Part shown: positions 1 through 8,456 of the stretch, one piece after another | Layout: the number at the start of each line of letters is the position of its first letter | Numbering within the stretch: position 1 is the first letter of the stretch | NCBI GenBank assembly: GCA_937918955.1 | Contig: CAKZRZ010000150.1 | Location: 1 to 35,871 of the forward strand | Origin: an uncultured Arenicella sp. | GTDB taxonomy: Bacteria > Pseudomonadota > Gammaproteobacteria > Arenicellales > Arenicellaceae | Direction: 5' to 3' | Length of the DNA: 35,871 nucleotides | Translations under genes and position numbers: made by a program | Notes under the pieces: model-generated | Databases searched by the model: none | Told to the model about the DNA's origin: nothing | What the model saw: the letters and a program-made list of their open reading frames with translations, nothing else

Positions 1-398
1 TACTGTCTATGGTCGCGCTCGATGCTGCTCTAGAGGTATTCGACCTTTGTTCAATGGCTGAGTTGAGATCTAAGTCATTAGCCTTAAGCGAGTTGTTTAT
101 TGAGCTGCTTGAACAGAGCCCTTGCCTAGCTGATTTCACAATTGAATCTCCTCTGGATAAATCGCTGAGAGGGAGCCAGATTGCCTTGAGTCACGAGCAG
201 GCTTTTTCAGTTAGCCAAGCTCTAATAGCACACAATATCATCGTTGATTTTAGAGAGCCCAACATCATTCGTTTCGGTTTTACGCCGCTGTATTGTCGTT
301 ATGAAGATGTGTTTCAAGCGGTAAAAACCTTGGAAAATATTGTTGAAAAAAAATTGTACCAAGAGACAAAATATCATCAGCGCAATGCTGTAACTTAA
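1..398 (+). CDS. kynU: Kynureninase, C-terminal fragment (5' end outside window)
   Basis: The visible part is about 130 residues of the C-terminal domain of a PLP-dependent kynureninase, which cleaves kynurenine or 3-hydroxykynurenine to anthranilate or 3-hydroxyanthranilate plus alanine in tryptophan breakdown. The family signatures seen are the RGSQIALSH strand, the VDFREPNIIRFGFTPLY stretch that closes the active site in the dimer, and the final helix. The PLP lysine lies upstream of the window. The reading frame is open from the first base, so no start is assigned; the ATG at 9 is internal. The stop is TAA at 396-398. The C-terminal tail after the last conserved helix is short and polar. 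Confidence 0.9.
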   Translation, partial: LSMVALDAALEVFDLCSMAELRSKSLALSELFIELLEQSPCLADFTIESPLDKSLRGSQIALSHEQAFSVSQALIAHNIIVDFREPNIIRFGFTPLYCRYEDVFQAVKTLENIVEKKLYQETKYHQRNAVT

Positions 399-411
399 GC
401 TTATCAAATTG

Positions 412-434
412 CTTGCTTTTGCTTTTAAAGCAAG
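412..434 (+). terminator. Hairpin after kynU, possible weak terminator
   Basis: Perfect 8-bp arms CTTGCTTT (412-419) and AAAGCAAG (427-434) enclose a 7-base T-rich loop, 13 bases after the kynU stop. There is no T-run on the 3' side, so it may only protect the 3' end or act as a weak or Rho-assisted terminator. A near-identical core recurs at 12252-12266 after the TetR gene. Confidence 0.35.
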
Positions 435-688
435 GACTTAAGCTCGAGGCCAAACCATATTTACTCCACTCGTATAGAAATAGTTTATTTATTTCAATGA
501 GATACGATTGATCCCTGCATACGTATTCAATTTATTTTCTAAAAATACTGGTAGACAATAGTCTCGCTTTTTTAGGTGAGCTGGTTCTGTATAGGCCGAT
601 TACTAGTGTTTATTTACCCGCAGGGCGTGCACCTCAAACAGGCGATAAAAATAATAATTTGTTTGTTACCCTACAATCGAGGATCAAG

Positions 689-3600
689 ATGGAAACCATC
701 AAACCCCTACGCTCGAAACTCCATCGCGTTTCAAGCCTGCTTGCGAAAACATGCGCGTTATTGGCGCTTAGTTTTACTGCTAACTCTGCATTTTCGGCTG
801 ATACTCCTGAGCCGGCTACCGTTACCATTCCTGGCACAATTCAAGAGTCTCAAGGTTGTCCATCGAATTGGCAACCTGCATGTGCTAATACCTATCTTGA
901 GTTTTTAGCCACAGCCCAAGTTTGGAAAGCGACGTTTAGTTTGCCCGCAGGCGACTACCAATACAAAGCAGCGCTGAATGATTCTTGGGATGAAAATTAT
1001 GGTGCTAATGGCAACCGAGATGGCGCTAATCTAAACTTGAGTATCACCAGCGAAACGGATGTTAGCTTTTATTATGACCATCAAAGCAATTGGGTAACTG
1101 ATAATCAAAGCTCACGCATCGTTATTGCGGTCGGCAGCTTTCAAGAATACTTTGGTTGCACCGGCCCTTGGCAACCAGATTGCCTAAACTCTTGGTTGCA
1201 AGACGTCGACGGTGATGGGATCTACACCATCAAGACTAGCAATATTCCAGCGGGTGATTATCAAGCTAAGGTAACCATCAATGAAAGCTGGGACGAAAAC
1301 TATGGCGACGGTGGCATTCGAGACGGTGCGAATATTCAATTTTCTGTTCCTGCTGCTGATGCAGAAATGTTTTTCAGCTTTGATTCGCAAAGCAATGTGC
1401 TAACGGTGAAAGCCGATGGCGAGCCCAATGGTGATTTAGCATCAGCGAGGGCTCAATGGGTAAGCGCAGATATAATTGCGTGGGACGCCGATATTGAGGC
1501 TGGAGACCGTGTGTTTTTACACGCGAGTGACGCAGCCGAGCTCGCCTTAACTAGCGAGGGTGTTATCGGTGGCGATGCGTTCGAGCTTTCGATAGACGGA
1601 GCGCTGGCCAGTGAATTAGAAGATAAGTACCCCTTAACACGTGGCTATACTGCGCTAGGTTTAAGCGCACTGAGTGATGCTCAAAAGCGCTCGGTACTTA
1701 AAGATCAAATTGCCGTTTCTGTCGTTGATGCTAATGGTACAGTTAAAGACGCTACCGCGATTCAAATTGCAGGCGCTTTAGATTCACTATTCATCTTTGA
1801 TGGCTTTCTAGGGTCGCTAGTAAATGATGAGATAGTTCAGGCGAGTGTTTGGGCACCAACTGCTAAAAACGTAGAGCTGTTGTTGTTTGATACCGCCCAG
1901 CAGGGAGAGCCAAGCCAAATTGTGCCAATGACGGAAGACCCGCTTACTGGAGTTTGGTCTGCTGAAGAGTCTAGCGATTGGAATCGCAAGTTTTATCGCT
2001 ATCGCGTAACGGTCTATACCTCAATTACCCGTCAAGTCGAAAGTAACGACGTCACTGACCCGAACTCGCTAAGCTTAAGCACCAATAGCGAATACAGCCA
2101 GTTTGTTGATCTAAATGACGCCGATCTAAAACCGAGATCTTGGGACCGTACCTATAAGCCGCGCGTTCTTGCTCCTGAAGATATCAGTATTTATGAGTTG
2201 CACGTGCGCGACTTTAGTATTAATGATCACACCGTTGCTGAACAAGATCGTGGTACCTTCAATGCGTTTTCATATAGCCGGTCAAATGGCATGAAACACC
2301 TCAAGCGTTTGTCTCGATCAGGGCTTTCACATATTCATTTGTTACCCGTTTTCGATATTGCAACGGTAAACGAAGACAGATCACAGCAAGTTGTGATCGA
2401 AGAAGACCTGAGCTTATTGCCAGCGGATTCTGAACGGCAACAAGCCGCCGTTAACGAGATTCGAGATCTAGATGGTTTTAACTGGGGTTATGATCCTTAT
2501 CACTACACTGTGCCTGAGGGCAGCTATAGCTCAGACCCTGAAGGCGTGACGCGTATTCGCGAGTTTCGTCAAATGGTGCAAAGCTTGAACCATAACGGTT
2601 TGCGCGTAATCATGGACGTGGTCTACAACCATACCTCATCATTTGGTCAGTTCAATAATTCGGTGCTAGACAAAATTGTGCCGAGCTACTATCACCGCTA
2701 TAACGCCGATGGTGGTTTGGAGATGAGTTCGTGTTGTGCGAACACTGCGTCAGAAAACCGCATGATGGAAAAGCTCATGATTGACTCGCTTTTAGTGTGG
2801 GCAAAAGCGTATAAGGTCGACGGTTTTCGCTTTGATCTTATGGGCCATCACACTAAGCAAAACATGTTGAAAATTCAGCAACAGCTTAGTGCGCTAACCA
2901 TGGAAAAAGACGGTGTTGATGGCAGCGCCATTTACCTTTATGGCGAAGGTTGGAATTTCGGCGAAGTGGTCGACAATGCACGGTTCGAACAAGCCACACA
3001 GCTGAACATGGCCGGTACTGGCATCGGGTCGTTTGATGACCGAGGGCGTGATGCAATTCGTGGCGGCAATCCGTTTGGTGGTTATCGTGACCAAGGTTTT
3101 GGTAACGGCCTATTCACCAATCCAAATGGTTTTGGTGATGACCGAGAAAGTATGTTACTTGAGCTGGCTGATCGTACGCGTAGCAGCCTTGCCGGCGGTT
3201 TGAAAGACTATGCCTTTGAAACTAAAGACGGCGAAGTTATTAACGCGTACAACATCGACTACTTTGGTTTGCCGACGGGTTACACCGATGATCCTCAAGA
3301 GCAAATCGCGTACATTGCAGCACATGACAATGAAACCTTGTTAGATGGCATTCAGCTCAAAGCTCCTGATTCGGCGACAATCGAAGAGCGTGCTCGAATG
3401 CAAAACTTTAGCTCATCTTTAGTGATGCTCGGGCAAGGCGTGCCATTTGTTCATGCCGGTCAAGACTTTCTTCGTTCGAAGTCATTGGATAGAGATAGCT
3501 TTAATGCCGGAGATTGGTTTAATGCCATCGATTTTACTTTCGAAGATTCCGGTTGGGGTAAAGGCTTGCCCATCGCTGAGAAAAATGAAGATCAATGGCC

Positions 3601-4066
3601 GACCATGGCTCCTTTGTTAGCAAACCCAGACTTAGATCCATCGCAATGGTTGATGGCAAAATCGAGCATCTATTTTCGCGAGCTATTGAGAATTCGATAT
3701 AGTTCTCGTTTGTATCGTCAGCGTGATGCGCAAGGCGTAATCGATACGGTTAGCTTCTTGAACACTGGCCCATCTCAATTGTCTGGTTTGATCGCGATGC
3801 GATTAAAAGATGATCAAGGGTGGCGCAAGCAAGAACAGCTTGTTTTATTTAATGGCACCAGCCAAGAAATCGAGTTTAGCCACGAGGAGTTAGATGCGTA
3901 TTCTTATAGCCTACACCCAGTGCAACGTTGGTCGATCGATGCTGATACTCGCGCGTCGAAGTATCAAAACGGTACGTTCACCGTTCCAGCAATGACAACT
4001 GCCGTCTTCGTAGCCAAGAAGCGTCGAACCTGGAATTTTTGGCCATGGTTTTTTCGCCAATATTAA
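689..4066 (+). CDS. pulA: Secreted pullulanase-type alpha-1,6-glucosidase (GH13)
   Basis: The 1125-residue product is a starch-debranching enzyme that hydrolyses alpha-1,6 links in pullulan or amylopectin outside the cytoplasm. The ATG at 689 was chosen over the upstream in-frame codon at 659: it has AGGA 5-6 bases upstream and starts directly into a signal peptide (about 1-37, cut near FSA). Next come two homologous starch-binding-like modules (about 44-138 and 143-240), each with a Cys pair in a GCxxxWQPxC pattern, an N2-like domain (about 256-370), a CBM48-like domain (about 383-480), then the GH13 barrel. Barrel motifs are FNWGYDP at 597 (the pullulanase YNWGYDP signature), DVVYNH at 643, GFRFD with nucleophile D716, acid/base E753 in YGEGWN, and HDNE with D880. 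A beta-sandwich C-domain ends the protein. No maltodextrin genes adjoin it. A terminator follows. Confidence 0.95.
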   Translation: METIKPLRSKLHRVSSLLAKTCALLALSFTANSAFSADTPEPATVTIPGTIQESQGCPSNWQPACANTYLEFLATAQVWKATFSLPAGDYQYKAALNDSWDENYGANGNRDGANLNLSITSETDVSFYYDHQSNWVTDNQSSRIVIAVGSFQEYFGCTGPWQPDCLNSWLQDVDGDGIYTIKTSNIPAGDYQAKVTINESWDENYGDGGIRDGANIQFSVPAADAEMFFSFDSQSNVLTVKADGEPNGDLASARAQWVSADIIAWDADIEAGDRVFLHASDAAELALTSEGVIGGDAFELSIDGALASELEDKYPLTRGYTALGLSALSDAQKRSVLKDQIAVSVVDANGTVKDATAIQIAGALDSLFIFDGFLGSLVNDEIVQASVWAPTAKNVELLLFDTAQQGEPSQIVPMTEDPLTGVWSAEESSDWNRKFYRYRVTVYTSITRQVESNDVTDPNSLSLSTNSEYSQFVDLNDADLKPRSWDRTYKPRVLAPEDISIYELHVRDFSINDHTVAEQDRGTFNAFSYSRSNGMKHLKRLSRSGLSHIHLLPVFDIATVNEDRSQQVVIEEDLSLLPADSERQQAAVNEIRDLDGFNWGYDPYHYTVPEGSYSSDPEGVTRIREFRQMVQSLNHNGLRVIMDVVYNHTSSFGQFNNSVLDKIVPSYYHRYNADGGLEMSSCCANTASENRMMEKLMIDSLLVWAKAYKVDGFRFDLMGHHTKQNMLKIQQQLSALTMEKDGVDGSAIYLYGEGWNFGEVVDNARFEQATQLNMAGTGIGSFDDRGRDAIRGGNPFGGYRDQGFGNGLFTNPNGFGDDRESMLLELADRTRSSLAGGLKDYAFETKDGEVINAYNIDYFGLPTGYTDDPQEQIAYIAAHDNETLLDGIQLKAPDSATIEERARMQNFSSSLVMLGQGVPFVHAGQDFLRSKSLDRDSFNAGDWFNAIDFTFEDSGWGKGLPIAEKNEDQWPTMAPLLANPDLDPSQWLMAKSSIYFRELLRIRYSSRLYRQRDAQGVIDTVSFLNTGPSQLSGLIAMRLKDDQGWRKQEQLVLFNGTSQEIEFSHEELDAYSYSLHPVQRWSIDADTRASKYQNGTFTVPAMTTAVFVAKKRRTWNFWPWFFRQY

Positions 4067-4091
4067 ACCTGTAAGTTTAAATATGTTTTGG

Positions 4092-4124
4092 AAAAGGAGT
4101 GGTCAAATTGGCTGCTCTTTTTTT
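4092..4124 (+). terminator. Intrinsic terminator after pulA
   Basis: The stem pairs 4092-4104 with 4110-4122 around the 5-base loop AAATT, about 13 bp with several G-U pairs. The 3' arm runs into seven Ts (4118-4124). It starts 26 bases after the pullulanase stop. Confidence 0.65.
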
Positions 4125-4268
4125 GCTCTTTTTCTCGGATGCATGTAGCGACAATATCTCAAACACAAAGCTCTGGGGGTCGGTGTGATATCGCGATAGT
4201 ATTAAGTGCGCCTCGCGCATTTGTCATCTGTACTTACAAAGACGAATAAAAATAACGAAAGGATTGCT

Positions 4269-5090
4269 ATGACAACTTCAGAACAAAGCCCTTATGCCGC
4301 GCCTAACTCCCCGATTGGCAGCAACTCAACTCAAGGAATGACCAAGTGTATTGCTTGCTCAAAAGAGATACCCAAAATTGCAGGTGTATGTATGAGTTGC
4401 GGTGTTTCGCAACGTGCGCGCCCTTATCGAAATAAAAATGTAGCCGGCGCGTTAGCTATGGTGTTCGGTGCGTTCGGTGTGCATCGTTTTTATATGGGGC
4501 AGTGGTGGGGTGTTTTATATCTGCTGACGTTCTGGACCATGATTCCAAGCATAGTGAGTTTTATCGAAGCCATCGTATTTTGGTGCGCTGATCTTAAAAA
4601 ATGGGATGACAAATACAACGAGAGTAAGCCCGCGGGAGTAACTGAAAAGTCCAGTGGCGCTTTGGTAGTATTGATTGTCTTGATGGTATTCGGCGGTGTC
4701 GTCGTCTTAGGAATTCTCGCTGCCATTGCGGTGCCCGCTTATCACGACTACAAGGTGCGCGCGCATGTTAGCCAGTCTATTTTCGAAACGCGCGAGCACC
4801 AGACTGCTATTGATGACTACTATAATCGTAATGAGCAATTACCGGGCAGTTGGAGCGAGGTTGGTATCGATGGTGACAAATTGGCGTCTGGAAATCTAGT
4901 AGAGCTCAGTGATAGCGGGTACGTGATTAACTATGTCACCTCTGAGATGGCTATGGTGCAATCGAAAACGATTGAATTTCAGGCCTATCTTGATGATAAC
5001 GAACAAATCGCGTGGGATTGCACCGGCGGTTCTTTACAGAACCGCCATAGACCGTCAATGTGCCGAGAGCAAAGCGGCTCTGATTACTAG
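4269..5090 (+). CDS. Zinc-ribbon / TM2 domain / type IV pilin-like fusion protein
   Basis: The 273-residue membrane protein starts at ATG 4269, which has GAAAGGA 6 bases upstream; the frame is open further up to 4206 but lacks a site there. A short zinc ribbon (C27xxC30, C41xxC44) precedes a TM2 domain (about 55-108; GAFGVHRFYMG motif, two helices). A third hydrophobic helix (131-156) then runs into GILAAIAVPAYHDYKVRA, the N-terminal helix pattern of type IV pilins. The following globular part ends with C251 and C265, spaced like the pilin D-loop disulfide. There is no GFTLIE prepilin peptidase site, so the pilin-like part is probably kept as a membrane anchor. Function is unknown; no pilus genes are nearby. 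It is convergent with the epimerase gene. Confidence 0.85.
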   Translation: MTTSEQSPYAAPNSPIGSNSTQGMTKCIACSKEIPKIAGVCMSCGVSQRARPYRNKNVAGALAMVFGAFGVHRFYMGQWWGVLYLLTFWTMIPSIVSFIEAIVFWCADLKKWDDKYNESKPAGVTEKSSGALVVLIVLMVFGGVVVLGILAAIAVPAYHDYKVRAHVSQSIFETREHQTAIDDYYNRNEQLPGSWSEVGIDGDKLASGNLVELSDSGYVINYVTSEMAMVQSKTIEFQAYLDDNEQIAWDCTGGSLQNRHRPSMCREQSGSDY

Positions 5091-5115
5091 CTTACGTGCC
5101 ATTAGGAATGTGCTC

Positions 5116-5149
5116 AAAAAGCTCGGGTATGTTTAAGCCCTCGCTTTTT
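5116..5149. terminator. Candidate bidirectional terminator
   Basis: Arms AAAAAGC (5116-5122) and GCTTTTT (5143-5149), with an inner GGG/CCC pair and a 10-base loop, sit between convergent genes. The A-run/T-run symmetry lets it work on both strands. It overlaps the last codons of the epimerase gene. Confidence 0.5.
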
Positions 5150-6092
5150 CTTGCTTGATCGGCCAGTTAAGCCTGAGAGTCTCAAGGCCTGCTCGATTAT
5201 TGTTCTTTGGCTTTGCCATTAACTCTAGTAAACGGTTCGGGTGCGCAACGTTGTCAAACTTCAATAACTCGTAATGCCCAAATGAAAACGGAGTAATATG
5301 AAGTAAATCGCATACATGGCTAAGTAATCTTGCCAGCAAGCTTGGCACCTTAATCACTCTTGCCGGTTTAATCAATGAGCCATTGGCTTGGCGCTGTCGT
5401 AGGTCATTTAGGTAGTCAACTAGGCTTAGCACTTGCTCGCCGCCAAGTTGAAAGATACGGCTAGCTTCAGGGCGAGGCTCGTCGGTCAGCATGGCAATCT
5501 TAGCAACTGCACAACCAAGATCTTGAGCTCTAATCGGGCTCATCAAGCCTCTGGCGTTGCGCGGTATAAAATAGATCGGCCATTTAGACACACGCTCAAA
5601 CCATCTAGCGCCGAAACCTCCGGCTCCATCGACTAATGAGGGTCGAACTAAGAACCAATCGGCCTTGCTGTTTACCAATGCGTGCTCTCCATCAAGCTTA
5701 CTTTTTAAGAACCGGCTGCGCACCTGGTTGTTTAGCCCGATTGCTGAGACATGAATAATTCGAACTCTTTTTTTGGCGCATGCATGTGCCAGCTCAGAGA
5801 TCGCGCGGTGATGGACGTCGTCATAGTTTTCTCTCCAGCGTTGACGCAAAATTCCCACGGCGTTTATCACTACGTCAACGTTATTTAAGAGTTCCGCATG
5901 GCGAGCAGGGTATTGAATAAGTCTATGAAGGGAAACTTGTCTCTCGTGAGGGCTAATAGGCCGTTTGCGTGTGCCTATTAAGACCTTCGCTCCTAGTACC
6001 TCAAGAGCTTCGACAATGTGACGGCCGATAAAGCCATAACCACCGAGCACAAGAACCCTTGGCGCACGACTTTTGATAGTTCGATTTCGCAT
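5133..6092 (-). CDS. Atypical SDR / NAD(P)-dependent epimerase-like protein
   Basis: The 319-residue Rossmann-fold protein carries GGYGFIG (17-23), the GxxGxxG dinucleotide-binding turn of atypical SDRs such as the NDUFA9 and NmrA-like groups. VVINAVGILR and HVSAIGLN follow as the usual strand 4 and strand 5 segments, and VRPSLVDGAGG resembles the substrate-side loop. The classical YxxxK catalytic pair is not evident, which fits a non-catalytic or divergent member. Its ATG overlaps the desaturase stop as TAATG, so translation is coupled to the upstream desaturase and a linked role in lipid or membrane metabolism is likely. The substrate is unknown. Confidence 0.85.
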   Translation of the reverse strand: MRNRTIKSRAPRVLVLGGYGFIGRHIVEALEVLGAKVLIGTRKRPISPHERQVSLHRLIQYPARHAELLNNVDVVINAVGILRQRWRENYDDVHHRAISELAHACAKKRVRIIHVSAIGLNNQVRSRFLKSKLDGEHALVNSKADWFLVRPSLVDGAGGFGARWFERVSKWPIYFIPRNARGLMSPIRAQDLGCAVAKIAMLTDEPRPEASRIFQLGGEQVLSLVDYLNDLRQRQANGSLIKPARVIKVPSLLARLLSHVCDLLHITPFSFGHYELLKFDNVAHPNRLLELMAKPKNNNRAGLETLRLNWPIKQEKARA

Positions 6093-7015
6093 TACTTCCT
6101 CCTTACAAGTTCAGCTCTCGGTGCTAGGTCATGCGGAGTAACTAAGTCGCTCACTAAACCGACCTTTTTTAGTGCCAGCAGGGTTAGCCAACCAGGGTCT
6201 AGTTGCCCCTTTTCTAGGCCTAAGTTCGCAGACTCGGGAAAAGCATGATGATTGTTGTGCCAGCACTCGCCCATGGTTAACAGAGCTGTCCAAGGAATGT
6301 TGTGGCCTTGAACTGCGGCACCTTGAACATGCCAATCATTGTGATGATCGATGTGGTCAAAGTCATTATGGGCGAAGAAACCAATTAGCCAATGTCCCAT
6401 AACGCCGACACTAACTCTCGTCGCTATGCCCCAACATACCCAGCCGAAACCGCCAATAGCGAAGAAGACAAGCGCCCAGGGAAGTTGTTGTAACATCCAG
6501 GTTTTCTCCATCCAATGGTATACAGGGTCATTGGCAATTTCCGCCTCAGCTTCAAATGCGGGCGGGTTTTGCAGTTTGATGCTGTAGAACAATTGCCAGA
6601 GCGCGTCTTTAGCCCAATGGCTATCGTGTGCGAAGTAGGGGTGACATTGATTTTGGCGTTGCGCCCAATCGCGCATGTCGTGAGTTTTCAACATACCCAT
6701 TGGTCCAGCAAGGCCTATCAAGGTGCCAAAATGTACAAACAAGTATTCCAATAGTTTCGGACACTGATAACTGCGGTGAATAAATCGGCGATGCATTCCT
6801 AATGAATGCCCAAACAACAAAGTGATACACGTTGTCACCACAAATAGAAGCACAGCACTAAAACTGATGGTCAAGGCGCTGCCGATGGTGCCAACTAAGA
6901 GCATAGTGCCAAGCCACGCCACCTTAGGGTAGTCGAGGCTTACCTCACCATTCATGGCGTCGTTCACTTGTTCGGGGCGATCTATTCTTGGGTTGTTATA
7001 GCGCGGGGTACTCAT
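6092..7015 (-). CDS. Membrane fatty acid desaturase (acyl-CoA desaturase-like)
   Basis: This integral membrane di-iron desaturase is predicted to introduce a double bond into a fatty acyl chain. From ATG 7015 it has 307 residues; a GTG at 7048 would add 11, and neither start has a strong ribosome site. Histidine motifs are H70SLGMH75 (HX4H), H112DMRDWAQ and H253NNHH257. The second box is HDxRDWAQ rather than HRxHH, a variant of the family, with further histidines at 125, 130, 216, 221, 224 and 225 available as ligands. Hydrophobic helices lie near 34-68, 88-107, 175-200 and 203-215. It is the first gene of a coupled pair with the epimerase and lies behind a membrane AraC regulator on the same strand. 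Confidence 0.9.
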   Translation of the reverse strand: MSTPRYNNPRIDRPEQVNDAMNGEVSLDYPKVAWLGTMLLVGTIGSALTISFSAVLLFVVTTCITLLFGHSLGMHRRFIHRSYQCPKLLEYLFVHFGTLIGLAGPMGMLKTHDMRDWAQRQNQCHPYFAHDSHWAKDALWQLFYSIKLQNPPAFEAEAEIANDPVYHWMEKTWMLQQLPWALVFFAIGGFGWVCWGIATRVSVGVMGHWLIGFFAHNDFDHIDHHNDWHVQGAAVQGHNIPWTALLTMGECWHNNHHAFPESANLGLEKGQLDPGWLTLLALKKVGLVSDLVTPHDLAPRAELVRRK

Positions 7016-7163
7016 GTGTTCGTGCTCAATTTTATTGCTGGAGAACACACAATAGCGAGTCTTACTTAAGTAAGCCTCTCGGTTTATAGCCTATGAATAG
7101 AAAAATATTTTCCTTTTTATTATCAATGGCTTGCGAATTTCCTGGATTATAGAATAGGCAGAT

Positions 7164-8195
7164 TCACAGGTTTTCCTGTTTACGAAAACTGGCCGGAGAT
7201 TCGCCGGTGAGTTCCTTAAACGCGGTATAAAAACTCGATTGCGATTTAAAGCCTGTCATCATACTAATTGATAGCACTGATGCATCAGGCTCAGTTAGAA
7301 GCAATTTCTTGGCGGCTTCAACCCGGTGCTGACGAACAAACTGAGGAAAACTGCATTGGTGATGGGTGTTAATCAGTTCTGATAATTGATGGCTCGAGAG
7401 GTCGAGTACGTCGGCAACAGTGGCGAGGTTTAAGTTCTCGTTTTCGTAATGCTTATCGATATTCATAAGGTCATTGAGTTCCGCTATCTTTGTTGGCGTA
7501 TCAACGCCTGCTAATTTCGATTTCGCATAAGTGAGCTCGGTAATTAGCATGATGTCGTTAAGTAGCTCGGGGAAAATCAGCAAGGCTGCGATCACCAGCA
7601 TTAAAGCAATAGAGATTGCGTTTGAGTAACTCAGAAAGAATATACTCGCGTCGAGATATGGGAGTGCGAGGCCTAGGATAAGGGCTACTAAAGCCATGAC
7701 CGCGAACATTGCGAAAAAGAAGAATTCGAATTTATAGCGAGCCCTTTGATCTTTCAACTTTAATAAAGTGCGTGCAAACCAGAAGGTGTAGGCGGTGCCA
7801 AATAAAAATGCATAGCCTGGAATATATTTCAGAGCGATAAAAAGGCTCATCAAAGGCATCAATGCGTGCAGCGCGTCATACCATCTATATTTCACATCAG
7901 AAAACAAAACTTCGCGACCGAAGAAAAAAAACGAAGGTGGCAGAATGACTAGCAAGCTGGCATAAGCTCGTGAACTTAATAATTCATAGTCGATAGTGAA
8001 GTAGAGAAAGTGGCAATACTGTAGTCCAGCTAAACCGAGGAGCACAAAACAACATGCTAGTTTTGAGGCGGCTGTTTTTCGCATATTGCTCAAGAAAAAG
8101 AGATAAGCAATTAACAAGACCAAGGCGCTAGTAAAGCCGAAGCCGGCTAGCATGCCGCTTAACTGATAGCTGATGTTATAAAGGTTGTTTTGCAC
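7164..8195 (-). CDS. Membrane-bound AraC-family transcriptional regulator
   Basis: The 343-residue protein combines about seven hydrophobic helices (roughly 16-36, 43-65, 79-93, 107-124, 128-144, 157-178, 184-208) with a cytoplasmic AraC/XylS DNA-binding domain (250-340). The C-terminal signature GFKSQSSFYTAFKELTG and an SPASFR ending are typical of the family. The 7-helix sensor plus AraC layout is known in bacteria, usually without an identified ligand. The start is GTG at 8195 with no clear ribosome site, so the true start could be slightly internal. It lies 148 bases upstream of the desaturase gene on the same strand, making it a candidate regulator of that operon, possibly reading membrane state (inference). 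Confidence 0.88.
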   Translation of the reverse strand: MQNNLYNISYQLSGMLAGFGFTSALVLLIAYLFFLSNMRKTAASKLACCFVLLGLAGLQYCHFLYFTIDYELLSSRAYASLLVILPPSFFFFGREVLFSDVKYRWYDALHALMPLMSLFIALKYIPGYAFLFGTAYTFWFARTLLKLKDQRARYKFEFFFFAMFAVMALVALILGLALPYLDASIFFLSYSNAISIALMLVIAALLIFPELLNDIMLITELTYAKSKLAGVDTPTKIAELNDLMNIDKHYENENLNLATVADVLDLSSHQLSELINTHHQCSFPQFVRQHRVEAAKKLLLTEPDASVLSISMMTGFKSQSSFYTAFKELTGESPASFRKQENL

Positions 8196-8456
8196 AATAG
8201 TATTTTAGTGTTGTTTTGGCTCGTTGCCTAAAAAGTGTATGGTTTGGGTTTTTACAGTACAAATACTTTGTGCAAAATGTGACTATTTAGACAGATTACT
8301 CACCTATCACTCATTGGCCCCGATACTGCCTAAGGTTACGCGACTCTGCTTGTCAATATGATGGCGATGATAAGCTGTTTACTAATCCCAAGCCGAGTAA
8401 AGATTTAGTGGTGTGCTAAACGCTATTGTTGTTTATTTAAAGACGGTTAACAAAAG

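Noticed and set aside
659-688. Extended start for the pullulanase
   Set aside because: The extra ten codons lack a ribosome site and would spoil the signal peptide; ATG 689 has AGGA just upstream.
4269-5090. Genuine type IV pilin gene
   Set aside because: There is no prepilin peptidase leader and the pilin-like helix follows a TM2 domain, so it cannot be processed and assembled in the usual way.
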